A stretch of 64,000 bases of DNA from Rhea pennata (lineage: Eukaryota; Chordata; Aves; Rheiformes; Rheidae). Location of the stretch: positions 21,352,412 to 21,416,411 of the forward strand of contig NC_084675.1 of the NCBI RefSeq assembly GCF_028389875.1, in the 5' to 3' direction. The notes beneath the pieces were generated by a model. The model saw only the letters and a program-made list of their open reading frames with translations, was not told the origin of the DNA and made no database searches. This document shows, one piece after another, positions 1 to 11,400 of the stretch. The stretch's first letter is position 1, and the number at the start of each line of letters is the position of its first letter. The position numbers and the translations under genes were made by a program.

Positions 1-670
1 GACACACCAAACAGCCTGCCAGCCTTGCTAAGCCTCCCAGGGCATCTGCCCAAACTGGGCTTGAAATGAAGCCAGCTGATGAACAGATGTTCAGCCTCTG
101 CTGTGCACCTCAGCCTTCATTGCCTGACCCAGGTTGAAGCTCCCTTTTTGCCATCAACTCCTGGCTCCACGCAAGTGAGACCTCCCCAAACACTCCCTGC
201 ACAAGACTTGCTGTTTGTGGTCCATGAGAAAGGCGGGTAGAAAGGATGGTGGGTCACAGCTCCAGCAGGCAGCACAGGGGCAGGGATCACCATATGCCTT
301 CCAGCCAGACACCTTGGGGCACCATGGTCTTGGCCATCATGGCCACAAGCAAAGGTCAACGAGGTCAAGTGCTGTGGGATAGACATGGACTTGACTTCAC
401 GCTCCTTTGAATAGAGGCCCCATGAGCAATACCCTTCCTCCTCCCTTGAGCTGCATCATGGCTTTTGCACCCAAGTTGAGGCCGAGCAATTACAGAGGAG
501 GAGAGAGGCAGCAGAGGCTTAGCACAGGCCCGGCCACAGGGGAAACCGAGGCAGGAACAAGTCAGAGGTACCCACTGTCCTCACCAGAGATTTGGCACTT
601 CACTTGTTGCAATGAAAAGACAGACCATTGCAAGAGAGATACAAAATATAGCACTTTAATGGCAGCAAGA
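1..670. other. Intergenic flank beyond the IRF8 3' end
   Basis: I see no gene, repeat array or RNA gene here. The open frames are short and show no family resemblance. This is the sequence downstream of the IRF8 transcript, which runs on the minus strand and probably ends near 670-680. Confidence 0.5.
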
Positions 671-1641
671 TAAAAAAAATTACAAAAACCATTTATTAAA
701 ACTCAGGTATAAAATAAATAGGCAGCCTTAGCAACACATGCAGAGTCCTGGTTTGTTGTCAGCTGCAAGGCACAAGCCCCACATCCTAGCCACACGCACA
801 GAAAGCATGTTAATGAGGATTTACACATGGACGCTGCTGCCTGGTCACGCTTGGGAGACACCAACACGTGCATTTCTGAGGGTGAAGCCAACCTATTAAC
901 ACTATGCTGAGATCTTCAAAATAAAACATATAAACTCTGTCTCTGGTTAGAGGAATTAAAACTCTTAGGTCTCTATATCCAACATTTACATATATAATCT
1001 CTCTGCACTGGTTTCCAAATTTCAAAGTACATCCATATTACAGATAAAAATATAAACTCATAGCAAAAACAACAAACAGGAATTTCTTGGAGGAAGTTTT
1101 CCTTGGAAGGTATACCTTATTCTCTATCCACAGTATCACAAACCTTTGGGAAGAACTGATTTCTAGGAAGAATTTACTACATTTGAGCATTTTAAAGCTT
1201 TTCCAGGAGTCACCTCCTTCCGAAGGGATATTCTCAGCCAGGTCCAAGTTGCAGACTGGGGCAGGTCATTATAGCTGTTGATTTTCGGTTCTGCCCGACT
1301 TGCACTCAACAGAGGCAGCACAAAGTGCCGCTAGCTTGGATTGTCCCACACAGCTCAACGCTCTCCTCCCCTTGCCATCAGCTAGAGGAAGCAATACAAG
1401 AACTATCTCATTTGGTACAAAAAGCATCGTTATCAGTAAAGTATCTCCACACCTGACATTTGGGATCCAACTAACTCACAAATAGCAATTTTTACTGCTG
1501 TGTTTATACAGACTTTAGACTGGAAACAGCAAAGAAAATTAAGAACCAGAGGACACTTTCCAAAAGGACAGTTTAGGCACTAATGGAACCAAATTGGATC
1601 TAGATTAACCCGAACAGCTATATTGTCGAGAAGGCAGCGGC
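671..1641 (-). other. IRF8 3' untranslated region (probable extent)
   Basis: This is the stretch between the IRF8 stop codon at 1642-1644 and the first good polyadenylation signal on the minus strand (AATAAA at 692-697). It contains no competing reading frame with family resemblance. Just before the signal lies an AU-rich element reading TATTTATTTT on the minus strand (711-720). The 3' end is inferred and was not seen in transcripts. Confidence 0.55.
692..697 (-). terminator. Polyadenylation signal of IRF8
   Basis: The minus strand reads AATAAA here, about 945 bases after the IRF8 stop codon. It is the first canonical hexamer I find downstream of the stop. Cleavage would fall roughly at 670-680. 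Confidence 0.55.
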
Positions 1642-4600
1642 TCAGACGGCGATCTGCTGATTTTCCCGGTAGAGCGGCCGCTGGTGTGTCCCACAGATAT
1701 CCTGGAAGATCCTATACACTTGGTCGTGCTGTGTCTCATCTGCGATGGGGAGCATGGGGCTGCTGCTGCAGGTCTTGCCGGCCTCCTCCACCACCTGCCT
1801 GACACACAGCTGCTCCACCTGCAGCAAAAGGGTTTAAAAAGGCATGAAGACACTGAACCAAGAGCAGCAGCTTGAGGCACCTCCCGTCACCTCCGTCCAC
1901 GCTCCACCGAGCCAGCCAGCAGAGCGCAAGAGGTGGGAGAGATGCAGCAGAGCGGACCAAGGCGAGAAGCGATAAGCACATGGGAGTCAGGCAGGGAGGA
2001 GTGAGAGCAGGGCAAAGGGGGAACAAACACACTTCCTAGCAATTTAAAAAAGCTTTTTAAATTGCGAGCCGCATGGGGGCTTTGTTTGCTAGTGTGATCT
2101 AACCAGATGGTCCAAGGGGTCTCTGAGAAGGAGCTGCCCAAGCACCTCTCTGGAGGCTCTGTGTAAGCCAACATTCATGCCCCACTCACCACTCCACCAA
2201 TTTAGGCACCCAAATGGCCAGTGGCCCCAGGGGTTGAAGCTGCGCAGAGAGTGATAGAGCTCAAAAAAGGGAAAAATTGAGAGCTGGGGGCTGGGAGCAG
2301 AGCTCCCAAAGGCAATCCTCTCACGGTGAGGCCGCACCTGAACGAGGATGAGTTTGCACCGCAGCGGCACCGTGTCCGGGAACTCCTCGCCGAAGCACAG
2401 GATGACTCTGCTCTCCGGGAAGCGGCCTTGGTTGTTGTAATACTGCTGCAGCTCTGCAAGGAGAGGAGCACAGCTGGAAGTCACCTGGCACAGCTGTGAT
2501 CTGCTACACACCCCTTAGGGACCAAACACACCCTGCCACAAAAGAAACCTGTCAGCTTGCTCAAGATCTTGGTTTTTTGGGTGGGAGGAATTTGTTAAGT
2601 GACACTTCACACACCAGATTATTCCTCCCCAATAGAAAACAACTACTAGTCCAGGGAGTACCAGAGCCCCTGGGTAACATAGCAGTGATGGATGCTGATA
2701 ACTTCAAAGTGGTCCAAGGCAAAGGACTCACCTGGGGCAGGCAAAGGATTTACTTCCCTAAGGGTATTTAGCCAAGCAAGGATTAAGACTGAACACTGGA
2801 TGCTTTGGGCCAGATGCTTCGGCCCCACATGCCTGGGCTTGTGGACTTCAGCATTAGGAAGTACAGCAGAGTCACTGGGGTTGTCACTCAGCCATGGAAG
2901 AGCCATCATCAGCACCTTCCCAGCTCAGCTGAGCTTCGCCTCCCTGCCAACACTAGCAGGATCAGCAGACAAAGGCAGTTAAAAAACCTAGAGTCAACGA
3001 AGAGAAACAAGGAGGGAAAACGCTCCTACAAACCTCGGAAGAACAGGTTGGTGTCAAATATCTTCACCACTTCATCCCGGTCCAGCTTGTTGGGCCTGTC
3101 CTTGTACACCATGGTGTTCCCACTCCAGAAGACCCTGCCTTGGCACAGCCTCTTGATGAAGATGCCTTGCTTGTTGCTGTGCAGCAGGACGCCTCGTTCC
3201 AGGTGCCCAAAGAGCTTCTTGGTGATCTGCTTCTGGCGGTCATTCTGGATCGCTTCGGCAGACGGGAACCTTACATGCTCCAGGGCATCCGGGGCATAGA
3301 GCTTCTCGCCATGGCTGGAGGGCTGGCTGAGCGAGATCCGGCAGCCTTCAGGGTAAGAGGTGGTGATGTGGCCAACCAACCTCCCTCCATAATAGAAGCT
3401 GATCACCATCTGGGAGTAACCTGTGAGGAGACGCACGCAGACATAGCCCATCACGGGGAGCAGCCACACTCTTCCTGAGCTTCAGCTGCAGGGCCTGAAT
3501 CCAATGAGGAGCACAATATTTCCTGGGCACAAGTCTTACTCACTGGAGGAAACCTTTTACTTACTAGAGCACATCTCCACTTGCTTTCAGCCTTATAGCA
3601 GGAATAATCAGCAAGTGAGAGCTCTGATTACTGAGCCCCCTTTTCCTGGCTGATGTCAGTTTTCAGCATGGGACCATATTGGCCCAGGTAATACTCACTT
3701 CCCCAGGTTTTGCCTTTAACATATAGCTTTGGTAGGTGGCTACAGCCTCAACCATTTTATGTACATAAACACCGCACTTACAACAAGAGCTGAACACCAT
3801 TGAGCTGAACCGCAGGAAGGACAGTGCAGTGGTTAAAGCAACAGGGATTAGAGCAATCCCCACATGCTGCAGGTGGTACTCAGCAAGATCTTCTTCCGCC
3901 AGTGCTTTCACTCCACACTTCCCCTGTTGTGGGCAAATCTGCCCAAGCCAAAGGCACAACTGACGCCAGCATCCTGGATCAGCCCGTGCAAGGGTGCCCT
4001 GGCTGCAGGACACCCCAGCAGCGGTGGGATGTGTCCTGGCTCAGCCTGCAGACCTTGTGAACACTCAAGCATCCCCAAAGCTGACAAAGTCCCCCACCCT
4101 GGGCACAGGGCTTAGCTGGCAGAGCCACCTTCTGCCACCGCAGCTGCACGCACAAGGTGGGGACCAAGCTCTCCAAGGCATTTGATGACCACAGCATGGA
4201 GCAGGGAAAGCAGGGCAACGGGAGCTGCCTTACCTGAATGTTGTTGCTCGTAGCCAGAGTATCCGTTCATCAGGGGCAAAGCTGTTGGCAGAGAGAAACC
4301 ACAGCTGTGCCTATGTGCCCAGCTCTGGCACGGGGCATCCTCCCCAGAGCCCGAGCACCAAGTCCTGCTCGGCACCACCACCCCCCCAGGCTTCTCTCTC
4401 CCTGGGAGCCTTGTGCTCACCAGGGTTCCCCAATCCTGCTTGGGGGATGCCAGCGAATACATTAGGGTGGATTTAATCTCATGCAATAAGCATTGTGCTG
4501 CCAGCTCTCTTGTACGGACTGCAGTGTTCACAGTTAACACTTCAAGTATTCTTAATAAACTGAAAGAAACATAAAAACAGCTGCTGTCTGGGAGGCTGTC

Positions 4601-7600
4601 CTGCTGCATTTTTCTTTGTAGCTGCTCCCCAGGACAGGAAGCTCGGTCCCATTAAACACCGCACAGACTATCGCCTACTTACCAGGGCTGGGTTGCTGCA
4701 CCCACCAGTCCGGTATCGGGGGGTTTCTGCAAGTCTCCTGAGGGGGCGAGGGGCTTCTCTTGATGATACCCAGGTATTCGTCTACACAGGGGGGCTGGAG
4801 CAGGGAGAGAAGCCCGTTAGATCAGCCAGAGGCGAAGTCAAAGCAGGTTTCGGTCACTGATCTGCCATAGTCACTCAGTGGCCAGCATCCCCCTACAAGG
4901 GGTCCCAAAGGCAAAGCAAGGAGGACAAGAGATCAAGGCACAGATGAACGGTTTTGGTTAGAAAGAGGGACTTTGGGAATCCCCAGGCTGTGTCCCCAGA
5001 TAACACCCTCGAGAGCTGCTGAGCAGAACCAGCCCCACGCTATGCCATGAGGAAGGGGAACAGAGCTATGAAAACACCCTCTGTCTCCCCGGTGCACGTC
5101 CTGCTGACCCGAATGCAAATCGAAAGCACGGTCCATTCATGGGTAACGGCCCCGAGGCCCCGCGGTCGGTTACGTGAATGAATACGGCCATTGTAGCTGC
5201 GAAAGAGCCTCGCGGGCTGCTCCGATTGCAAGAGTCGGAGGTTTCACTTTAGAAAGGCAACGTTTCAACCGAGAAACTTGGCTGTCCCTCCTCGCCCGGT
5301 CGGAAAGGTCCCCGGCGGTCGGGACGACTCACCTCTTTAATCAGGTCATCTATTGCGGAGGGGCTGCAGTCCATGTCCGCGACTTCGGTCAGGCTGCTCC
5401 CGTTCCCAACGCCGATTTTGCCTGGGAACAGATAGAGGGATCCAGCAGCGGCCTCCGGGCCCGGCAGCGACGCGGCGCGGGGCCAGCCAGGCGGAACAGC
5501 CCAGCGCGCCGCCGGCGCCGCTGCCTTTCCGAGGACGCTCACCCCGTGAAAGTTATGAAACCGAGAACCGCAGCGACCCGGCGCCCCGAACACCGCCCGG
5601 GCGCAGCTCGCAGGGGCCGGCAGCCCCCCGCCCGCCCCCCGCTCCAGCGGCCGGGGCCTTTCGGGGCTCAGCTCCCCCAGAAACCCGTCTGCGAGGGGCT
5701 TTGCCTGTGCCAGTCTGCCCACAACGAGCAGAAAAGTCAATCAGATTGACCTGGGACAGAGCTGGCCACGGCACCGAGGTTTTTTTTCTGAGCACCCAGA
5801 GACAGGAGATGCTGCTGCTTCTCCTTTCTCTGCGCGCTGTCGGCAGGAACCTGCCGTGCCATTTGCATACCGCGCCAGAGCCCAGCGCCGAGCCCCCCGT
5901 GTGAACACGACCGAAGAGGACCAAGATGCTAAAGGGAGATTTCCTGGCAATGAGGGTTTTTTTTTTTTTTTTTTTTTTGCAAAAAGTTTTACTTTAAGAG
6001 GAAAAAAAAGTGCGCACACACACACATCTAACCACAAATAAAGATATACTTAGTGCAGCCTGCACCACACCGGACATCACAGCAACAACCGCTCTCTGCT
6101 CAACTGCTGTTACTCTAATCACTGCTGTCACTGCTGGGCAAGGGGAAGGGATTTATTGCATTTATTTTACTGCCTCGATTGCATCCTCACAGGGCAGTCT
6201 GGAGGCTCTGCAAGGGGAAGACAAAGCATTGGGACTCAGTTCCCCGCTTCTGCCCCAAAAGGACCTCACTGGAGGAAGGGCTTCAGCTGTGCCCCCATGC
6301 TATGGCAATGCCACCACAGCAGCAGCTCCCGGGGGCCTCTACCTGGCTCCCAGGTCTGTGGCTCACAGATGGCATTGCTACATCTTTTTCTCCCCCCGTT
6401 TGGGAGGAAGTAGACTGAAGGAGGCACAGTATAAGCCCTTCCAAAGGCTCGAGACCATCTGTCTAGGAGAAAAGGTTCAACTCTGAGGTTGTAATGAGAG
6501 CTGGATCCCAGGATCCACAACAAAACCCTCTGCCTCTCAGCAAGGTCTTTTCTCCCTCTTTGCTGAAAAGCAGCATCCAAAACCTTACAGGACAGAAGCT
6601 CACGCAACGCTCCAGGTAGGAGCAGCTCTTTAGGGAAAAGGAGTGCATCCTCCCTCCCGCGCCTCCCTGGAAGTGCCGGGCACATCCCCAGCGCTGGAGC
6701 ATGGGGGTGCGAGCACGGCACCCAGCCCAGGAAGCACAGCTCAGTGCCCAAATGTAGGTCAGCAGCAGCGGCACGAGGCCGCTTGCTCTCGCCTGCGGTT
6801 ATTCGCAGGAGAGCTGTGACCTCTCCTAGCTGCGATGTCCGCGCACAGGGCTGGTCCCGCATCCGGACACTTACACTTCTGCTCCTCCTCCGGGACGATC
6901 CGGTAGACCTTGTAGGGCTCAGAGATGTCCAGCTGGGACCTGTCCGTCACCTCCTCAAAGTCGGGGCTCTTGTTCAGGGCGCAGCGGAGCCGCGTCTTCC
7001 AGGTGGCCGGCTCCGCTTTGTCGCCTTCCTTGAACTTGCCTTTGAAGACGGCCCAAGCCTAGGAGCAAAGCACAAAGCCCAGGGCTGAACATTTGCCTAC
7101 TGAGGGCTAACTGGCTTGGACATTCCTCCCTGCTTTGGGAGCAGGGCACCTTGCGCTTGGATTTAATATCCATGGAAAGCTTAGACATTAAGTCACACGC
7201 CCCAAGTCTCTGCCAACTAAATTACACCAGCCTAAGTGAGCTAAGATTCAGCCCAGCACCTTTTATACCACAGCTTAAACTAGAGCCAAGACTACAACAC
7301 ATGACCTCATCCTTGCACTGACAGATGAGGGAAAGCAGCTTGGGATACAAGGAAACCCATCAGAAACAGTGATGGGTCAAGTGATCCATTAATACCTAAA
7401 TTAAAATCAGAAGAAAACTATTCTCAGCTTCCAGCTAATGAGCAAGGATATACAGATATCTGAATTCAGCACAGCCTGGCTGCCATCATAGCTCAGCGTC
7501 CCTGAACTAGCCCCGAAAGACAACTCCACCTGCCAGGGCAGACATTCGGAGATGCGGCTGGAAGCCAAGGGAATTCCTGTGGAAGGATCTCACCCCTTTA

Positions 7601-8231
7601 GTTCAAGAAAGGGTTTCCAGCTCTTCACCCTCTTGCAAAGTGAAGTATTTCCCCCTCCCCTCCCCTGCAGGGAAAGCTGACACTTCCTTCCCCTAAAGAC
7701 TGGATTTACCAAAAAGAAAAAAGCTTTAAGCAAAAAAACTCTCATGAGAAGGTTAGACTAGGTCAAAAAGAGCATATTCAGCTCTTCCTCGCATCAGACC
7801 AGAACTAGAACATGCTGAAAGTGAATGCAAATCAGGCATTTGCCAGAGAAGATTCAAACAAGCCCCACAGAAGCCCTCTGGAGATTCACTCCTACATAAC
7901 AGGAGGTGGCGAGGCATCTCCTGGGAGGAGCAAACTCGCAAAATCTGCGGGCGCTGAGGATGCTCCTCACCAGCCAGAGCAAGTCCGCCGGCAATGAAAA
8001 AGAGCATCATGGCACCCAGGAATCACGAGGAACACGAGACCAACCATCCTGCCCCACCTTGAAAATAGACGCATCCACCTCCTGGTTATAGTCCTGCTTC
8101 CCAGCGTGTTTCCAGGGGATGCGGAACATGGTTTTCTCCTCATTTTCCCAAATGAGGCCGGGGTAGAGCTCGCTGTCGATCTGCTCGATCAGCCACTGCC
8201 GGAGCCGCCTCCCACCGTTCCTGTCGCACAT
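1642..8231 (-). CDS. IRF8: Interferon regulatory factor 8, complete, eight coding exons
   Basis: IRF8 is a haematopoietic transcription factor that directs myeloid, dendritic and B-cell programmes, partnering with PU.1 and other IRFs. Coding exons on the minus strand are 8058-8231, 6875-7058, 5333-5421, 4683-4794, 4234-4281, 3034-3420, 2338-2453 and 1642-1818. They join in frame to 428 aa, close to the 425-426 aa I recall for chicken and human. The N-terminal DNA-binding domain (about 1-115, starting MCDRNGGRRLRQW) keeps the five-tryptophan pattern at W13, W28, W40, W60 and W78. The IRF-association domain (about 200-380) lies mainly in the 387-bp exon, which includes SYPEGCRISLSQPSSHGEKL. The protein ends RENQQIAV. 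The start is preceded by a CAG|G acceptor with the ATG one base into the exon. Several donors are textbook, for example GTAAGT after 6875 and 4683. Nothing looks broken. Confidence 0.97.
5957..5978. repeat. Poly(T) tract, 22 nt
   Basis: An uninterrupted run of 22 T on the plus strand, in the IRF8 intron between coding exons 2 and 3. No SINE or processed-gene body is recognisable beside it. Confidence 0.9.
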
Positions 8232-8232
8232 C

Positions 8233-10800
8233 CTGGAAGCGAGACAACACTGGTGTCCGTTAAGCCACCCCGAGCAATCGCACCCCGCTCTGTGGGGACA
8301 CCCCCGCCCCAACGACACTGCCGCCACGGCGTGGAGAAGGGCACCACGGGGAGACGACGGCTTATCCATCAGCATCGGGAGAAAAGGAGCTACTACACTG
8401 CTGTGTTTTGCCAGTAAGAACTTGGGTACGGAGGTACTCAAATGTGTTTTGCTACCTTGATGTATGTATTTTCAGCCAACAGGGACTGCTTGTTGCCCTG
8501 TGACTGCAGCAGGGCATTAGCCTGCGAGAGCCTGCAGATTGCAATGAGACTTCCAGGAAAAAATAAATGAAGCAAAGCAGTTTTGCTACAAGCGACCACA
8601 CTCTGCTTTTGTTTGTCATGTTTGCACCTGGAAATAGCAATGCCTGCAAGCAGCTTTAGGCTGGTCTGCACATCCCACGGGTTTATACGTTAGGACTTTT
8701 CTCCTTTTTAACGGGAAAAGGAAAATCAAGGCAGTATCCCCACGAGCGGCTTCTAATCACCCCTCAGCAGCACCCAGGGCCATCACCTGCCCGAAGCCCC
8801 CGCCAGGCCAGCCCGGGACCGCCACGCTCGCCGTATCCGTTCCCCTGGATTCGGGCACGCCACGAACGGCAGCTGGAATTCCCCGTGCCGCAGCCTGCCA
8901 GCGTTTCACACGGCATCTTGGGCGTGAACCCCCCCCCCCTTCCCGCTGGACAAGCGCCGAAGGGAGAGCTACGGGAGACGACGAGAGCCCCAATTAGCCC
9001 GCTCAGACCCTGCAGAAGCGCTGCTGAGAAGACCTTTGAGACAGCGTAGACATGGCAACAATAACATGCCAAATTTTTGGAGGATTTTTTTCTTTCCTGA
9101 GAATTACTTTAAATTCATCTCCCAGCTCCTTTGATCAAAGCCCAAGTGTTCTCATCACGGGGCGGGGGGGAAAGAAAAGAGCTCTGTTTACTCCTTTTTT
9201 TGGCTGCATGACATGTCATGCACGAGCTATGGAGCCGGAGATTAGAGAGCCTGGTTGTGGGGTCACCTAAAGGAGTGACACTGCCTGCACCGTCCTGGGG
9301 TAGACGGTCCCTTAGGTCCCCAGCACACAGGGACCGAGTGCTCTAAGCTATCGGCACGCTCTGCCCTTTAGTGTCTCTCGCAGTGGCTCAAAGAGCAGGT
9401 TTTCTGCATCAGATCTCCCCACATCCCATGCGACCTCTGCTTCAGCAGGGGGGAGAAAAATAAATAAATAAACGCAGGATTAAGCCACAACTCAAAGCAA
9501 AAGCAGCAAGGACTTCTGAGTCGGCCCGTTTCTGTGCACGCAGCCCAGTGCTATACTTAGCGGCAGAGTTTCCTCTTGCTCACAGGACTTGGGGCCCCAG
9601 CACTGCGCTGGAGGCCACGGGCGACCCAGCCCAGCTGGGTGCCTACAGAGAGCCTAGGAGAAAACTGCACCCAGGTCGCCGAGCTGGAAGCCGAGCACCC
9701 AGCCCAGCCCTTTCCAGGTGCCCCACGGCAGCGAGACCGGCGGGGACTTCGTGGCACTGACCACGTCCGGGTCTTAGAGATCAGGCAAAAGCTATTTGCA
9801 GCGCGCGGCCCCGGCAGCGCTGCTGGCGGAGCAGCCCCGGGACGCCAAGGAGCGCCTCTCCACCAACCCGCCCCGGGCCCTGGGCAGAGGTCAGGACATT
9901 CCCAGCACTGGGACGGCCCAGGGACGCGTCACCGGCAGGAAAGTAGGTCAACAACGCTCCGAGTCAAGCCAGAGGCAAATGCTCCTCACCCACCCGGCTC
10001 GCGGCTTGAGTTACTTGGTTTTCCCCTTCTCCAAGCGCTCGGAGACTCTCTCCCCCCTATTACTTTTTGGGGATAGATGGCCGCATTAAAGGCTCCCGGC
10101 ATCCCGAAGCGATGCAGAGGGCACAGCCCTGCACCACCTCCGCGAGCCGGGCGCCCCGAAACGGGAGCCTCTCCCCGGAGCTACGTGCAGCTCGCCGCCG
10201 GCTCCCCGCACCGAACGCCACGGTCTGAGTTACGCTTTCTAGAAAACAGGATGAATCAGAGCAGTCCCACTGAGAGGGCTATTTCCTAAACCCTTCCTTT
10301 GGGCTTCTTCCCACTGCTGGCAGAGGCCAGGGCTCCGGTCCCCCCTCCTCCAGCAAGCTCTTCAGCACCCGCGTTTGCAACACGAGGCGGCATGTGCACA
10401 CGGCGAGGCCTGACCGCTGCCTTCCCTGGAGCCCACCCGAGGCTGCAGCCGCCGCTCGCTTGCCCCCCGTGCAAGGGGGAGCCCGGTGGCATCGCTGGAG
10501 CCCGCTGCCACCGAAGAGACGAGGAGGAGGCCTCGGCCACCATGTATCATCCCACCTCTGTGCAATGCACAGCAAGACCAGGGTGGCACTCTGCACCCAT
10601 CCCCGCTGCCTTTGCTGCCCCACGCCTCACACCAGACCGAAACTCCCCAGCCCGTGGTCAGTCACATCCTGTCCTTCCGAGCGGGCCTGGTGGTGACTTC
10701 ACCCAGGCCACTGGAGCAGCTGCAGGCCCCCCCGCTCCGCACAGACCTGCGGGAACGAGCCTGGGCTCAGCCCAGGGCCCCAGCCCCCACATCCCCTGTG
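8233..10800 (-). other. Main part of IRF8 intron 1
   Basis: This lies between the IRF8 coding start and the intron-1 minisatellite. The part from about 9,500 is GC- and CpG-rich and belongs to the IRF8 promoter CpG island, while 8,400-9,500 is ordinary intron. I see no coding exon or RNA gene. The many open frames follow the GC content. Confidence 0.5.
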
Positions 10801-11130
10801 CCCTGTGCCCACATTTCACACATTCCCAATGCCCCACATCCCAATTTCAGGCATCCTTAACACCCCACACACCCCTTTCATGCACCCCCAGTGCTCTGCA
10901 TCCCAATTTTGGGCATCCCTAATGCCCCACACACCCCTTTCATGCACCCCCAGTGCTCTGCATCCCAATTTTGTGCACCCCTAACGCCCCACACGCCCTT
11001 TTCATGCACCCCCAGTGCCCTGCACCTCGATTTTGTGCACCCCTAACGCCCCACACGCCAATCTCACGCATCCCCAGCACCCCGCATCCCCATTATTGCG
11101 CACCCCTAGCACCCCGCCTCGTGCCTCCCC
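10801..11130. repeat. 62-bp minisatellite in IRF8 intron 1, about five copies
   Basis: The block CCCCACAC recurs at 10863, 10925, 10987 and 11049, an exact 62-bp period, with weaker copies on both sides. Each unit holds a CCCCAGTGC-type block and an AATTTTG-type core. The array begins about 75 bases inside the intron from the donor of the non-coding first exon. The IRF8 coding (minus) strand is the G-rich strand. Confidence 0.85.
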
Positions 11131-11203
11131 AGTGCCGTGCCTCCCCAGTGCCGTGCCGTGCCGTGCCGGGCCGCCCGCTCCGCGCACCCCCCGCACCCGC
11201 TAC

Positions 11204-11228
11204 CTGCCGCCGGCGCCGCTCTCCGCTC
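11204..11228 (-). other. IRF8: Non-coding first exon of IRF8 (upper edge approximate)
   Basis: A donor GGCAG|GTAGCG on the minus strand ends this exon at 11204. The upper edge is set about 27-30 bases downstream of the TATA-like box at 11255-11260. A leading non-coding exon is the known arrangement of vertebrate IRF8. The exon is very short on this reading, so the true start site could lie higher. Confidence 0.45.
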
Positions 11229-11254
11229 GCCCCGCGCCGCGCACCGCCCGCCGC

Positions 11255-11260
11255 CTTATA
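11255..11260 (-). promoter_or_regulatory. TATA-like box of IRF8
   Basis: The minus strand reads CCCCTATAAGGCGG around these bases, inside the CpG island and just upstream of the predicted first exon. Confidence 0.55.
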
Positions 11261-11310
11261 GGGGCGCGGGGGGCGGGCCGGCGTGCGCCCCGCCCCCTCC
11301 GCCCGCCCCG

Positions 11311-11346
11311 CCAATGGCGAGCCGCCCTCCCGGCCGCCCGGCCAAT
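11311..11346. promoter_or_regulatory. Two CCAAT boxes of the IRF8 promoter
   Basis: CCAAT occurs at 11311-11315 and 11342-11346 on the plus strand, each in the context CCAATGGCGAGC. They are inverted CCAAT (ATTGG) relative to IRF8 transcription. They lie about 50 and 80 bases upstream of the TATA-like box, typical spacing for NF-Y sites. Confidence 0.6.
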
Positions 11347-11390
11347 GGCGAGCGCGCCGGACCCCCGGCGCTTTCTCTGCAGCGCGCGCC

Positions 11391-11400
11391 TTTCCGAGAA
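11391..11400 (-). promoter_or_regulatory. GAS (STAT1) site of the IRF8 promoter
   Basis: The plus strand reads TTTCCGAGAA, which on the gene strand is TTCTCGGAAA and fits TTCNNNGAA. From memory, this is the same sequence as the interferon-gamma response GAS of the mammalian IRF8 promoter. It lies about 130 bases upstream of the TATA-like box. STAT1 use in this species is inferred. Confidence 0.7.
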
